Positions 27,142-35,232 of a stretch of DNA of 64,000 nucleotides are shown piece by piece (position 1 is the first letter of the stretch; each line of letters begins with the position of its first letter). Source of the DNA: Paractinoplanes aksuensis. GTDB lineage: Bacteria > Actinomycetota > Actinomycetes > Mycobacteriales > Micromonosporaceae. The notes beneath the pieces are model-generated. The model did not search any database. It had not been told where the DNA came from and was given only the letters and a program-made list of their open reading frames with translations. The position numbers and the translations under genes are program-made. The DNA lies in NCBI RefSeq assembly GCF_024137025.1, contig NZ_JAMYJR010000002.1, positions 434,001-498,000 on the forward strand, given 5' to 3'.

Positions 27142-27714
27142 ATGCCCGTCGTGCCTGCCTACCTGGATACCGAGCGCCTGACGCTGCGCCACTTCACCGC
27201 CGCCGACGCCGACCTGCTGACCGAACTGGACAGCGACCCGGCCGTCATGAGGTTCCTGTCCGGCGGCGAGCCGACCCCGGCCGACCACTACCGCCTGCGC
27301 GGCATGCGGAACATCCTGGCCGGCTACGAGCGCTGGAACGACAACTTCGGCCTGTTCGCGGCCCACGAGAAGGGCGGCGGCGCCTTCATCGGCTGGTTCC
27401 TGCTGCGCCCCGAACCGGACGGCCCGCTCGACGAGGTCGAGCTCGGCTACCGGCTGCGCCAGGCGGCATGGGGCCAGGGGTACGCCACCGAGGGCTCGCG
27501 CGCGTTGCTGGCCAAGGCGTTCACCGACCTCGGCGTACGCCTGGTCTGGGCCGAGACGATGAAGCTGAACATCGCGTCCCAGAGGGTGATGGAGAAAGCC
27601 GGCCTCACACTGGCCGGCCCCCTCGAAACGCCCGAGGACATGATGATGGTCGAGGGCGCTGAACTCGGCGGCGTGCGCTACGAGATCACCAAGACCCAGT
27701 GGGAACAGCGCTGA
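27142..27714 (+). CDS. GNAT-family N-acetyltransferase (RimJ/RimL type)
   Basis: 190 residues. TERLTLRHFTAADADLL opening, acetyl-CoA loop region RQAAWGQGYATEGSRALLAKAF, and the NIASQRVMEKAGLTLAG C-terminal motif are typical of RimJ/RimL-like acetyltransferases. The alternative start GTG 27151 sits better behind AGCAGG and would give MPAYLDTERL, the usual family start. The acceptor (protein N terminus, aminoglycoside or small molecule) is unknown. Because the hairpin 27096-27132 immediately precedes it, its own promoter must lie within or beyond that hairpin. Confidence 0.85.
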   Translation: MPVVPAYLDTERLTLRHFTAADADLLTELDSDPAVMRFLSGGEPTPADHYRLRGMRNILAGYERWNDNFGLFAAHEKGGGAFIGWFLLRPEPDGPLDEVELGYRLRQAAWGQGYATEGSRALLAKAFTDLGVRLVWAETMKLNIASQRVMEKAGLTLAGPLETPEDMMMVEGAELGGVRYEITKTQWEQR

Positions 27715-27716
27715 CT

Positions 27717-27842
27717 ATGACTCTGCCGGCCGAGGCCGACGTTGTGGCCCGGCTGCGCCGGACCGCCGTCGGAGCGGGCGAGGGCTTCACTTTGATCTTC
27801 ACGCCGGAAGGCAACGCGTACCGCCGACTGATCGAGGGCTGA
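27717..27842 (+). CDS. Short hypothetical protein (41 residues)
   Basis: ATG two bases after the GNAT stop (TGACTATG), ending TGA at 27840-27842. The product begins MTLPAEADVVARLRRTAVGA and ends FTPEGNAYRRLIEG; mixed charge, no signal peptide. Reinitiation from the GNAT gene would be enough for translation. It could be a real small protein or a decayed C-terminal fragment. Confidence 0.4.
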   Translation: MTLPAEADVVARLRRTAVGAGEGFTLIFTPEGNAYRRLIEG

Positions 27843-27854
27843 CTCGTCCGTTCG

Positions 27855-29474
27855 GTGAGCTGGTACAAGTTAGACGTGCTGTGGGCCATCGAGTGGATTG
27901 TGCTGGGGATCGGTAGCGCGACCGCCGTCGTGTACGGCGTGCGCCGGCACCGGCCCGCGCGGACCGGGCCGTGGCTGCTGCTCGGCGGGGCCGTCGTCGC
28001 GAGCGCGGGCGGCGACGTGCTGACCGCGCTGGGGTGGCCGGGGCCGGCCGAGATCTGTTTCTACGTCATGTTCGTGCTGGTGGCCGCCAGTCTGCTGCAG
28101 TTCACCCGGGCCGGCGCGATCCTGGTCGACCGGGCGCGGCTCATCGACCTGCTCGCGTTCGCTTGTTCCACGTTGCTGGTGGCGTGGGTCTACGTCGTCG
28201 GGGACGCGGGCCAGATCGGGGACATTTCCGGGGCGTACGTCATCGGGGCCTTGCTTCTGCTGGCCGTGGTCGCCCGTGTGCTGGTCGCCGTGGGGCGCAA
28301 CGTCTCGGCCGCGCTGCTGGTCGTCGGGGCGGTGGGCGTGCTGGTCAGCGACATCGTGCAGCCGCTGTGGCCGGGGCGGCTGAGCGAGACCGGATTCGTG
28401 GTGCTCTACCTGGCCTGGGGCGCCGCCGCGCTGCACCCGTCGATGGTGAGGCTGACCGAGCCCGCGACGCCGCGGTCGAGCCCGTGGCGCGGGCGCTGGG
28501 CGGCGCTGCTGGGCATCTCCGTCGCCACCCCTCCGGTCGTCCTGCTGCTCGAAGCCCTCAGCGGCACGGTCAACGACGGCGTGGTGATCGCGGTGGCCGG
28601 TGCGATCACCCTGCTGCTGGCCATCACCCGGCTGACCGACTCGGTGACCCTGAACGGGCAGGCCCTGGCCCGGGAGCGCGGTCTGCGGCAGGCCACGGCC
28701 GCGCTGGTCGCCGCGGCCGACCCACCCGCCGTGGACGAGGCCGTCCGCGCCGCGATCGCCCAGCTCATGCCCCCGGACGCGATCCGCCGCACGGTCTTCG
28801 CCGGCGACGACCGTGACCTCACCCTCCAGGCCGCGCCCGGCCCACCGCTGCGTAGCTGGTGGAAGGACGACGCGAACGGTGACTACGCCACGCTGGTCTG
28901 CCCGCTGCGGCTGGAACCGCTCGCGGTCGCCCGGCCCGGCGGCGGAGCGCTGATCCTGGAGGGACGCCGGGACACGCTGACCGCCACCCGCGACACCCTC
29001 GAGGTGCTGGCCGGTCAGGCCGCGCTCGCGCTCGATCGCATCGCCCTGGTGGAAGCGGTCGGACGCCGCGACAGCGACCTCTATCTGCGCGCGGTGATCC
29101 GGAACAGCGCCGACATCACCCTGGTGATCGACGATGACCAGCGCGTCCGGTACGCGAGTGACTCGCTGCGCGAGCTGCTGGGCGAGCTGCCGCCGCTGGC
29201 CACCCTGGACGACCTGGTGCACCCGCACGACCGCGACGAGGTGCGCCGGAAGTTCCGCGAGGCGGGTGACGGCGTGGTGTTCTGCTCGCTGGTGCGGGCG
29301 GACGGCAGTCAGGTGATGGTCGAGGCCACGTACCGTGATCTGCGCGGGGACCGCCTGGTCCAAGGCTTCGTGGTGACGATGCGAAATTTCGCCCGGGGCC
29401 GTGAGCCGGACTCACGGCCGCCCCAGCGCGACAATGTGAACCGGCGCAGCGCCCAGCACAAATTTCGCTACTGA
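27855..29474 (+). CDS. Membrane sensor with GAF-like and PAS domains but no output domain
   Basis: 539 residues. About eight to nine membrane helices (1-260, similar in style to the GGDEF-EAL protein at 769-2985, including the YLAWGAAALHPSMV motif), then a GAF-like region (~275-400) and a PAS domain (~405-520: YLRAVIRNSADITLVIDDD, VRYASDSLRELLG, FVVTMRN). Relatives continue into GGDEF-EAL or kinase domains; this one stops about 25 residues after the PAS domain with a basic Gln/Asn/Arg tail ending HKFRY. The start may instead be GTG 27876, since 27855 has no ribosome binding site. Truncated relic or signal-input partner. Confidence 0.75.
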   Translation: MSWYKLDVLWAIEWIVLGIGSATAVVYGVRRHRPARTGPWLLLGGAVVASAGGDVLTALGWPGPAEICFYVMFVLVAASLLQFTRAGAILVDRARLIDLLAFACSTLLVAWVYVVGDAGQIGDISGAYVIGALLLLAVVARVLVAVGRNVSAALLVVGAVGVLVSDIVQPLWPGRLSETGFVVLYLAWGAAALHPSMVRLTEPATPRSSPWRGRWAALLGISVATPPVVLLLEALSGTVNDGVVIAVAGAITLLLAITRLTDSVTLNGQALARERGLRQATAALVAAADPPAVDEAVRAAIAQLMPPDAIRRTVFAGDDRDLTLQAAPGPPLRSWWKDDANGDYATLVCPLRLEPLAVARPGGGALILEGRRDTLTATRDTLEVLAGQAALALDRIALVEAVGRRDSDLYLRAVIRNSADITLVIDDDQRVRYASDSLRELLGELPPLATLDDLVHPHDRDEVRRKFREAGDGVVFCSLVRADGSQVMVEATYRDLRGDRLVQGFVVTMRNFARGREPDSRPPQRDNVNRRSAQHKFRY

Positions 29475-29494
29475 CGTCTGGCTACAGTTTCGAC

Positions 29495-30196
29495 ATGCTC
29501 GTGTGGGTCGCGTCGTTCCCTCGCTCCGGCAACACCTTCCTGCGGATCGTCCTCCACCACCTCTACGGCATCCGGACCTCGACCGTCTACGACGTCGACG
29601 GCGTCGCCGAACGTCTCGGCGGAGACCTGATCGGATACACCGAGCGATCGGGAAGTCTCGCGGAGATGAGGGCGTCCGACGAGCCGCACTTCATCAAGAC
29701 CCACCGGCAGCGGGACGCCGACGTCGAGGAGAGCGACCCGGCGATCTGCCTGGTCCGGGACGGCCGCGACGCCCTGGTGTCGTGGGCGCGGCAGGCGAGC
29801 GAGGAGGATCCGGGCCGCTACGAAGCCGAGCTGCGGGCCAAGATCTCGCGCGTCGGCCACATCGGGACCGGAAGCTGGGGAAACAACGTCCTCAGCTGGT
29901 TGCAGCCACCGGCGCCCCACCGCATCCGGCTGCGATACGACGACTTGATCCGCGATCCCGTGGCCGCCGTGACACCGATCATCGCCGTGGTGGCCCCCGC
30001 TCTGGCTCAGCGGCCGAACGCCGTCATCCCCTCGCTCGACGACCTGCGACAACACGACGACCGCTTCTTCCGCCGCGGTCGCACCGGTAGCCACCAAGAC
30101 GAACTACCCGCCGAAGCACACCGGTTGTTCTGGTCACGCCCCGACAACCAGGCCGCGATGAAGTTGCTCGGTTACACCGCTCCTGACGTGGTCTGA
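29495..30196 (+). CDS. Sulfotransferase-domain protein
   Basis: 233 residues. VASFPRSGNTFLRIVL at the N terminus is the P-loop-like 5'-phosphosulfate-binding motif and ICLVRDGRDALVSWA is the 3'-phosphate-binding motif of PAPS-dependent sulfotransferases. HFIKTHRQ supplies the region of the catalytic lysine/histidine. Somewhat short for the family (~260-300). The acceptor is unknown. A TACAGT box (29483-29488) 6 bp before the ATG indicates a leaderless transcript. The TIR-HEAT gene starts 70 bp downstream on the same strand. Confidence 0.82.
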   Translation: MLVWVASFPRSGNTFLRIVLHHLYGIRTSTVYDVDGVAERLGGDLIGYTERSGSLAEMRASDEPHFIKTHRQRDADVEESDPAICLVRDGRDALVSWARQASEEDPGRYEAELRAKISRVGHIGTGSWGNNVLSWLQPPAPHRIRLRYDDLIRDPVAAVTPIIAVVAPALAQRPNAVIPSLDDLRQHDDRFFRRGRTGSHQDELPAEAHRLFWSRPDNQAAMKLLGYTAPDVV

Positions 30197-30266
30197 TACC
30201 GGACAGGGACTTTCCCCGCCGGGCGCTGACCGGAAGACTCGCGGTGCGCCGTCGGTGGGAGATCGC

Positions 30267-31760
30267 ATGGGGCACGTCTTCATTTCGTATGTCACTGAGG
30301 ATGCCGTAGCCGTCCGGCGGCTGGCCCGTGCGCTCACGGCCTACGGGATCGAGGTGTGGCTCGATCGGGAGCAACTCGAGCCGGGGGTCCGGTGGGCGTC
30401 GGCGATCCGGGCGGCGATCCGCGACGGCGCCTTTTTTGTTGCTTGCTTCTCGCGGCACTACGGCGCCCGCCAAAAGACGTTCATGAACGAAGAGATCACC
30501 GTGGCCGTCGAGGAGCTCAGGCTTCATTCGACCGACCACGCGTGGTTCCTGCCGGTCCAGCTCGACGATTCCCCGGTGCCGGATCGGGACATCGGCGCCG
30601 GGGAGACGCTCCGCTCCTTGCAGTGGACGAAGCTGTACGAGGACTGGGACGAAGGGGTGTCCCGTCTGCTCCGGACCATCGAGCCCCGATCCGCCCGGCT
30701 TCTCGAACTCGAAGTGGCGCTGCGCAGCGACTCGGCGCGCGAGCGCATAGCCGCGCTCGACGACGTGGCCCGGCTGGGCCCCCATGCGGCCCGGGTGGGG
30801 TCCGCACTGTTCGTCCAACTGGAACATCCCAATCAGACGGTGCGCCGCGCCGCGGTCGGGGCCCTGAGCCGGGTGGCCGGCCCGAAGCGGGAAGTCGTGG
30901 TGGCTCTGCTGACACTGATTGCCGATCGCAAAGACGATCACAAACCTCGGGACCGCTACCCGTACGACGCGGAGGCCGCGAAGCGGTGCCTGGCCGGGTT
31001 CGGGGCGGACGCCGTCCCCGTCCTGCTCGAGGCCGCCTCGGCCGAAGCGCGACTGGTCAGGCCGGCCGCGGCCGTGATCAGCGAAGTGTCCGACCGTCGG
31101 GCCACGGATCGCCTGGTGGCCGAGCTCAAGAACGAGCAGGACGCGATCCGTGCGGCGAGCGCCGGGAGCCTCGGCCGGATCTTTGCCCCACTCGGTTCGT
31201 ACTCCAATTTCCTCAACGACAAACTTCCGATCAACAACATCGATACCGAGCACCTGCCCGAGCTGCACGGTGCCGGCGTCGAAGCGGCTCTGCTCGAGGT
31301 CTTGACCGATCGTGAGCCCTCCGTGCGGTGGAACGCCTGCTTCGCCCTGGGCCGGATCGGACGTCGGGCGAGCGCGGCCACACCTCATCTGGTGGAACGG
31401 CTGGATGATGACAGTCCGTGGGTGCGCGGTTTGGCGGCGGGGGCGCTCGCTAATATCGGCGACATCCCGCCCGAGGTGAAACCCAGACTGATAGCGCTGC
31501 TGTCCGACGAGCATTACGTCGCCACCAGGGCCGCGTTCGCTCTGGGCAGCCTGGGACCGGCCGCGTCCGACGCCGTGCCGTCACTGATCGAGCACGCCGA
31601 ACGGATCAACGAATACCAGCTCTACCAGGCGCTCGGCGCCATCGGTGACCCGCGCGCGATCCCCCTCCTCGAGAAAGGCACGTCGCACAGACACGACACC
31701 TTCCGACAGGTGGCCATCACGGAACTCGCCAAGTTCCGCGCCCCTGAACGTCAGGCCTGA
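30267..31760 (+). CDS. TIR-domain protein fused to HEAT repeats
   Basis: 497 residues from ATG 30267 (GGGAG 6 bp upstream; GTG 30255 is an in-frame alternative). TIR domain ~1-130: HVFISYVTEDAVAVRRLARAL, VWLDREQLEPGVRW, FFVACFSRHYGARQ, and Glu75/Glu76 in FMNEEITVAVEEL at the position of the NAD-cleaving glutamate. Residues ~135-495 are helical HEAT repeats (e.g. HPNQTVRRAAVGALSRVA, REPSVRWNACFALGRIG, DDSPWVRGLAAGALANIG). No membrane segment. TIR proteins in bacteria often degrade NAD or make cyclic ADP-ribose signals in anti-phage defence; HEAT repeats would serve recognition. No known defence partner is adjacent, so defence is inference. Confidence 0.85.
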   Translation: MGHVFISYVTEDAVAVRRLARALTAYGIEVWLDREQLEPGVRWASAIRAAIRDGAFFVACFSRHYGARQKTFMNEEITVAVEELRLHSTDHAWFLPVQLDDSPVPDRDIGAGETLRSLQWTKLYEDWDEGVSRLLRTIEPRSARLLELEVALRSDSARERIAALDDVARLGPHAARVGSALFVQLEHPNQTVRRAAVGALSRVAGPKREVVVALLTLIADRKDDHKPRDRYPYDAEAAKRCLAGFGADAVPVLLEAASAEARLVRPAAAVISEVSDRRATDRLVAELKNEQDAIRAASAGSLGRIFAPLGSYSNFLNDKLPINNIDTEHLPELHGAGVEAALLEVLTDREPSVRWNACFALGRIGRRASAATPHLVERLDDDSPWVRGLAAGALANIGDIPPEVKPRLIALLSDEHYVATRAAFALGSLGPAASDAVPSLIEHAERINEYQLYQALGAIGDPRAIPLLEKGTSHRHDTFRQVAITELAKFRAPERQA

Positions 31761-32058
31761 ACGCCTCAGCCGTCCAGGCCGGAGCACGAGATCCCCAGAA
31801 GCGCCCGCTCGCGGGCAGCAGCAGGAGCAGGCGTTCGGCCGCGCTTCGGGTGGGATCCGGCTGGCTCGCGACGCTCACGAGGTCCGGCCAGGAATACGCC
31901 GGCCCTCGGAAGTGACCCTCGAGCGCGGCCACCGTCACAACCGCAACGTCCCCCACCCATGAACTGGCGTCGGTGAGCACCGAATCATCAACCGGCGGGT
32001 GGAAGTCGCTCAGATAGCGCCGCAAAGACACCGCGGCAGTGTGCCAGACGACTTTCAC
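31717..32058 (-). CDS. Hypothetical protein, coupled to the secreted protein gene
   Basis: 113 residues from GTG 32058, which overlaps the TGA of the secreted-protein gene as GTGA. The product opens MKVVWHTAAVSLRRYLSDF and has VGDVAVVTVAALEGHF, YSWPDLVSVA and AAERLLLLLPASG; its amphipathic, non-repetitive composition looks like a true protein. It fills what would otherwise be a 290-bp gap, and its last 44 bp run antisense to the end of the TIR-HEAT gene. No family recognised. Confidence 0.5.
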   Translation of the reverse strand: MKVVWHTAAVSLRRYLSDFHPPVDDSVLTDASSWVGDVAVVTVAALEGHFRGPAYSWPDLVSVASQPDPTRSAAERLLLLLPASGRFWGSRAPAWTAEAFRPDVQGRGTWRVP

Positions 32059-32609
32059 CCCTGGGCGGGCGTCTCCTTCGTCACCAGGCGGCGGTTCTCC
32101 TCGCCCGAACTGACCGACAGCGCCCACCCCGAGACCGAGGACGCCCGGCGTGACGCCGTGATCGTCTTGCCCTTGGTGGCGTCGGGGCAGGGCTGGCCCG
32201 CGGTCGGCGGGACCGACGTGCCGGAGATGCCGAAGCTGGCGCCCGTGATCCAGAAGCCGACCAGCTTCCCGCTGTAGCCCTTCACCGTGCCGCGGCCCTT
32301 GTCGAGCACGGCGGCGTTGCGCAGCTCGTAGCGGCCGAACTCGCGGTAGTGGGTCACCGGGAACGGCTTCTTGCCGCAGGCCACCGTGTAGGTGTCGTTC
32401 GTCCAGAAGTCGTGGTTGAAGACCAGGGTGGACGCCTTGGCCGAGAGCGTCGTGTCGGTCCACCCGAACGCTTTCTGCAGGTCGGCCCGGGCCACGTAGC
32501 CCTTCATCGTCTTCGGGTCGTAGGTCACCGCGGCCGCGGCGGGGGCGGACACCCCGGCCACGAGAGCCAGGGCGGCGCCGACGGTGGCGAGACGGAGAAG
32601 TGCGTTCAT
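32055..32609 (-). CDS. Secreted hypothetical protein
   Basis: 184 residues from ATG 32609 with AGGAG 9 bp upstream. Signal peptide MNALLRLATVGAALALVAG, cleavage near APAAAA. The mature part starts YDPKTMKGYVARADLQKAFGWTD and contains two cysteines (VACGKKPF and GQPCPDA) and many Lys/Thr/Ser residues, like small extracellular actinobacterial proteins of unknown role. The histidine kinase gene ends immediately downstream of its own promoter region (32657), so both may share a transcript direction. Confidence 0.75.
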   Translation of the reverse strand: MNALLRLATVGAALALVAGVSAPAAAAVTYDPKTMKGYVARADLQKAFGWTDTTLSAKASTLVFNHDFWTNDTYTVACGKKPFPVTHYREFGRYELRNAAVLDKGRGTVKGYSGKLVGFWITGASFGISGTSVPPTAGQPCPDATKGKTITASRRASSVSGWALSVSSGEENRRLVTKETPAQG

Positions 32610-32656
32610 TGATTGACTCCTGGGCTGCGGGGTTCCGTCGGAACTAACGATCATGG

Positions 32657-35101
32657 TCAGTCGTGGGATGCGGGCAGGACGACGGTGAAGACGCTGCCCG
32701 CGCCGGGGGCGGGCGCGGCCCGGATGTGGCCGCCGTGGGCGTCGACGATGGCCTTGGTGATGGCCAGGCCGAGGCCGGTGCCTTTGTGGCCCTGGCGGAC
32801 GGCGTTGCTGGCCCGGAAGAAGCGGTCGAACAGCCGGTCGTACTCGTCGGCCGGCACCCCGATGCCGGTGTCGGCCACCTCGATGACGACGTCGCCGGCC
32901 AGCCGGGCCGTGACCGTGACCCGGCCGCCCTCGGGGGTGTACTTCACGGCGTTGCTGACCAGGTTGTCGAGCACCTGCCGCAGGCGCACCGGGTCGGCCA
33001 GCACGGGCAGGTGGCGCGGCACGTCCACGGTCACGATCAGGCTCTTGGCCTGGGCCGCCGGCTCCTGGGCCTGCACCGATTCGCGGACCAGGCGGCCCCC
33101 GGCGAGCGGCTGCGGGTCGATGTGCAGCTGCCCGGCCTCGAGCCGGGCCAGGTCGAGCAGGTCGTCGACCAGGTGCTGCATGTGGGTGGACCGGCGGTCG
33201 ATCACCTCGGTCAGGTGGCGTTGCTCGTCGGTCAGCGACGGGTCGTCGAGCAGGGTCTCGCTGTAGCTGCGGATGGCGCTCAGCGGGTTGCGCAGCTCGT
33301 GGCTGACCATGCCGACCAGCTCGTCCTTGAGCCGCGCGAGCTCCAGGGCCAGCTCCTCGGCCCGCCGCCGTTCCATGTGCCGGCCGAGGTGGGCGCACAC
33401 GCCGTCCAACAGGTCGAGCACGTCCGGGTCGGGTTCCTGGGGTACGGCCGTGAAGAACAGCAACACGCCGAGCACCCGGTCGTCGGAGCGGACCGGCACC
33501 CCGATCGCGCTGTGCAGGCCCGCGGCCCGAACCTGGGCCGCCCGTAACACCGTACGGGGATCATCGAGCACTTCCGGCAGCCAGAGCTCGCTGTCGGTGG
33601 CCCAGATGTGCCCGGCCAGCCCTTCGCCCCGGCGCACGTGCACGGGCCGGTCGGGGATGCCGTGCCCGGGGGCCCACCACGAGCCGACGCGGTCGATGGT
33701 GTCCCCGTTGACCTGCCAGAACTCGCCTACCGCCCATTCCAGCCCGGCCCCCACGGCCGCGACCGTGCGGTCGGCCGCCTCCTCGGCGCTGTGGGCGTCG
33801 GCCAGCCCGCGGGCGACGGCCAGGCGCAGCTCGCGGAACACTTCGGCCTGCCGCTGCTCGGTGATGTCGTGCATGGCCACGACCGCGCCCAGCCGGTGCC
33901 CGTCCGGCGTCTCGAGCGGGCGCGCGTTCACCGCGAAGCGGCGGGGCGCCTCGTCGGCCCGCGCGATCACGACCTCGGCGTGGTCGACCCGCTTCCCGGC
34001 GTACGCCTGGGCCAGCGGAACCTCGTGCGGCTGCAGCAGCGTACGACCGTCGGGGTGGTAGAGGTCGTAGGCCCGCGGCCAGTCCTCGGCCCGCAGCTCC
34101 CGCGCCCCGCAGCCGTGGATGTCCCGCAAGGCCTGGTTGAACAGCGTCAGCCGGCCGTCCTCGTCGCAGGCCCCGACCCCGGTGTCCAGGCTGTCCAGCA
34201 GCGCCTGCAGGAACGCCCGCTCCTGCTCGAGCTGGCGCTGGCCGGTCCGCCGGTCGCTGATGTCGTGCAGGAAGGCGTGGAAGCCGCCGTCGTGCTGCAG
34301 CAGGCTCATCTCGATCGGGAACTCGGTGCCGTCGCGCCGGCGGGCGTGCAGCTCGACCCGCTTGCCGACCAGGGTCGAGACGCCGCCGCTGTGCATCCGG
34401 GCCAGCCCGGCGGCGTGCGCGGCGGCGAACCGGCCGGGGATGATCAGGTCGGCCACCGGACGGCCCTCGGCCTCGTCGGCGGGATAGCCGAACAGGCGCT
34501 CGGCGGCGGCGTTCCAGCCGGTCACCACCCCGTAGGCGTCGATCGAGACGTGCGCGTCGGGCGCGTGGTCGAGCATGCCGCGCAGCCGGTGCACGGTGGT
34601 GGCACGGTCGTGCTCGGTGGCCCGCAGCGCCATCTCGGACTCGGCCGCGGCCGCCAGGTCCTCGATGAGCAGCAGCTCGCGCGGCTCCCAGTCGCGCGGC
34701 CGGTCGTCGAGCACCCCGAACGCGGCCAGCGGATAGCCGTCGGGGCTGCGGATCGGGAAACCGGCGTACGCGACGACGCCCCCGGCCACGGCCGGGTGCC
34801 CGGCCACCCGCTCGTCGGTCCGGGCGTCGCAGACCAGCACCGGCGCGTCGGAGTCGACCACGAGCCGGCAGAACGTGTGCGCGGGCGGCGGGCCGGACTG
34901 CCCGGCCACCGTTCGGTCGTCGGCCCCGACCAGCGACACGACCGCCCGGGCGGCCCGCAGCTGGTGCGCGGCGGCGCGGGCCAGCCGGTCCAGTGACGGG
35001 TAGGGCGGATGGCCGACCATGCCGGTGTCGCGCAGGCGCCGCAGCCGGACGGCGTCGCTCAGCCGGCCGTCCGCACCGGTCGTGCCCGCTGTCGGCCCCA
35101 C
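32657..35101 (-). CDS. Soluble multi-sensor histidine kinase (GAF-PAS-PAS-GAF-HisKA-HATPase)
   Basis: 814 residues, GTG start; no membrane segment. Order: GAF (~35-170), PAS (~175-295, VSIDAYGVVTGWNAAAERLFGY), second PAS (~300-420, ending MHDITEQRQAE), GAF (~425-590), HisKA with phosphoacceptor His601 in GMVSHELRNPLSAI, and an HATPase with DNLVSNAVKYTPEGG, DTGIG and GTGLGLAI. All catalytic boxes are intact. No response regulator is encoded nearby, so it is an orphan kinase. The first GAF is of the type found in phytochrome-like or oxidation-sensing kinases but lacks an obvious cofactor cysteine. Confidence 0.9.
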   Translation of the reverse strand: MGPTAGTTGADGRLSDAVRLRRLRDTGMVGHPPYPSLDRLARAAAHQLRAARAVVSLVGADDRTVAGQSGPPPAHTFCRLVVDSDAPVLVCDARTDERVAGHPAVAGGVVAYAGFPIRSPDGYPLAAFGVLDDRPRDWEPRELLLIEDLAAAAESEMALRATEHDRATTVHRLRGMLDHAPDAHVSIDAYGVVTGWNAAAERLFGYPADEAEGRPVADLIIPGRFAAAHAAGLARMHSGGVSTLVGKRVELHARRRDGTEFPIEMSLLQHDGGFHAFLHDISDRRTGQRQLEQERAFLQALLDSLDTGVGACDEDGRLTLFNQALRDIHGCGARELRAEDWPRAYDLYHPDGRTLLQPHEVPLAQAYAGKRVDHAEVVIARADEAPRRFAVNARPLETPDGHRLGAVVAMHDITEQRQAEVFRELRLAVARGLADAHSAEEAADRTVAAVGAGLEWAVGEFWQVNGDTIDRVGSWWAPGHGIPDRPVHVRRGEGLAGHIWATDSELWLPEVLDDPRTVLRAAQVRAAGLHSAIGVPVRSDDRVLGVLLFFTAVPQEPDPDVLDLLDGVCAHLGRHMERRRAEELALELARLKDELVGMVSHELRNPLSAIRSYSETLLDDPSLTDEQRHLTEVIDRRSTHMQHLVDDLLDLARLEAGQLHIDPQPLAGGRLVRESVQAQEPAAQAKSLIVTVDVPRHLPVLADPVRLRQVLDNLVSNAVKYTPEGGRVTVTARLAGDVVIEVADTGIGVPADEYDRLFDRFFRASNAVRQGHKGTGLGLAITKAIVDAHGGHIRAAPAPGAGSVFTVVLPASHD

Positions 35102-35160
35102 TCTCCGTTGTTCGGCCGGGTCGCCCCGGGCCTGAGCCGGAAAACGGAAGTCGTCGCGCA

Positions 35161-35194
35161 GGCCTCTTGTCAGCTACGGAATCAGTGGAATGAT
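35161..35194 (+). promoter_or_regulatory. Promoter/operator element shared with gabT
   Basis: This 34-bp block is identical at 29 positions to the reverse complement of 53268-53301 upstream of gabT. The longest exact core is ACGGAATCAGTG. It reads as TTGTCA, 16 bp, AATGAT, i.e. a promoter with an overlapping operator, 38 bp upstream of the aldehyde dehydrogenase GTG. Confidence 0.65.
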
Positions 35195-35232
35195 GCTTGC
35201 CAAACCATGGAGATCCTGCGTCTGGAGATCGC

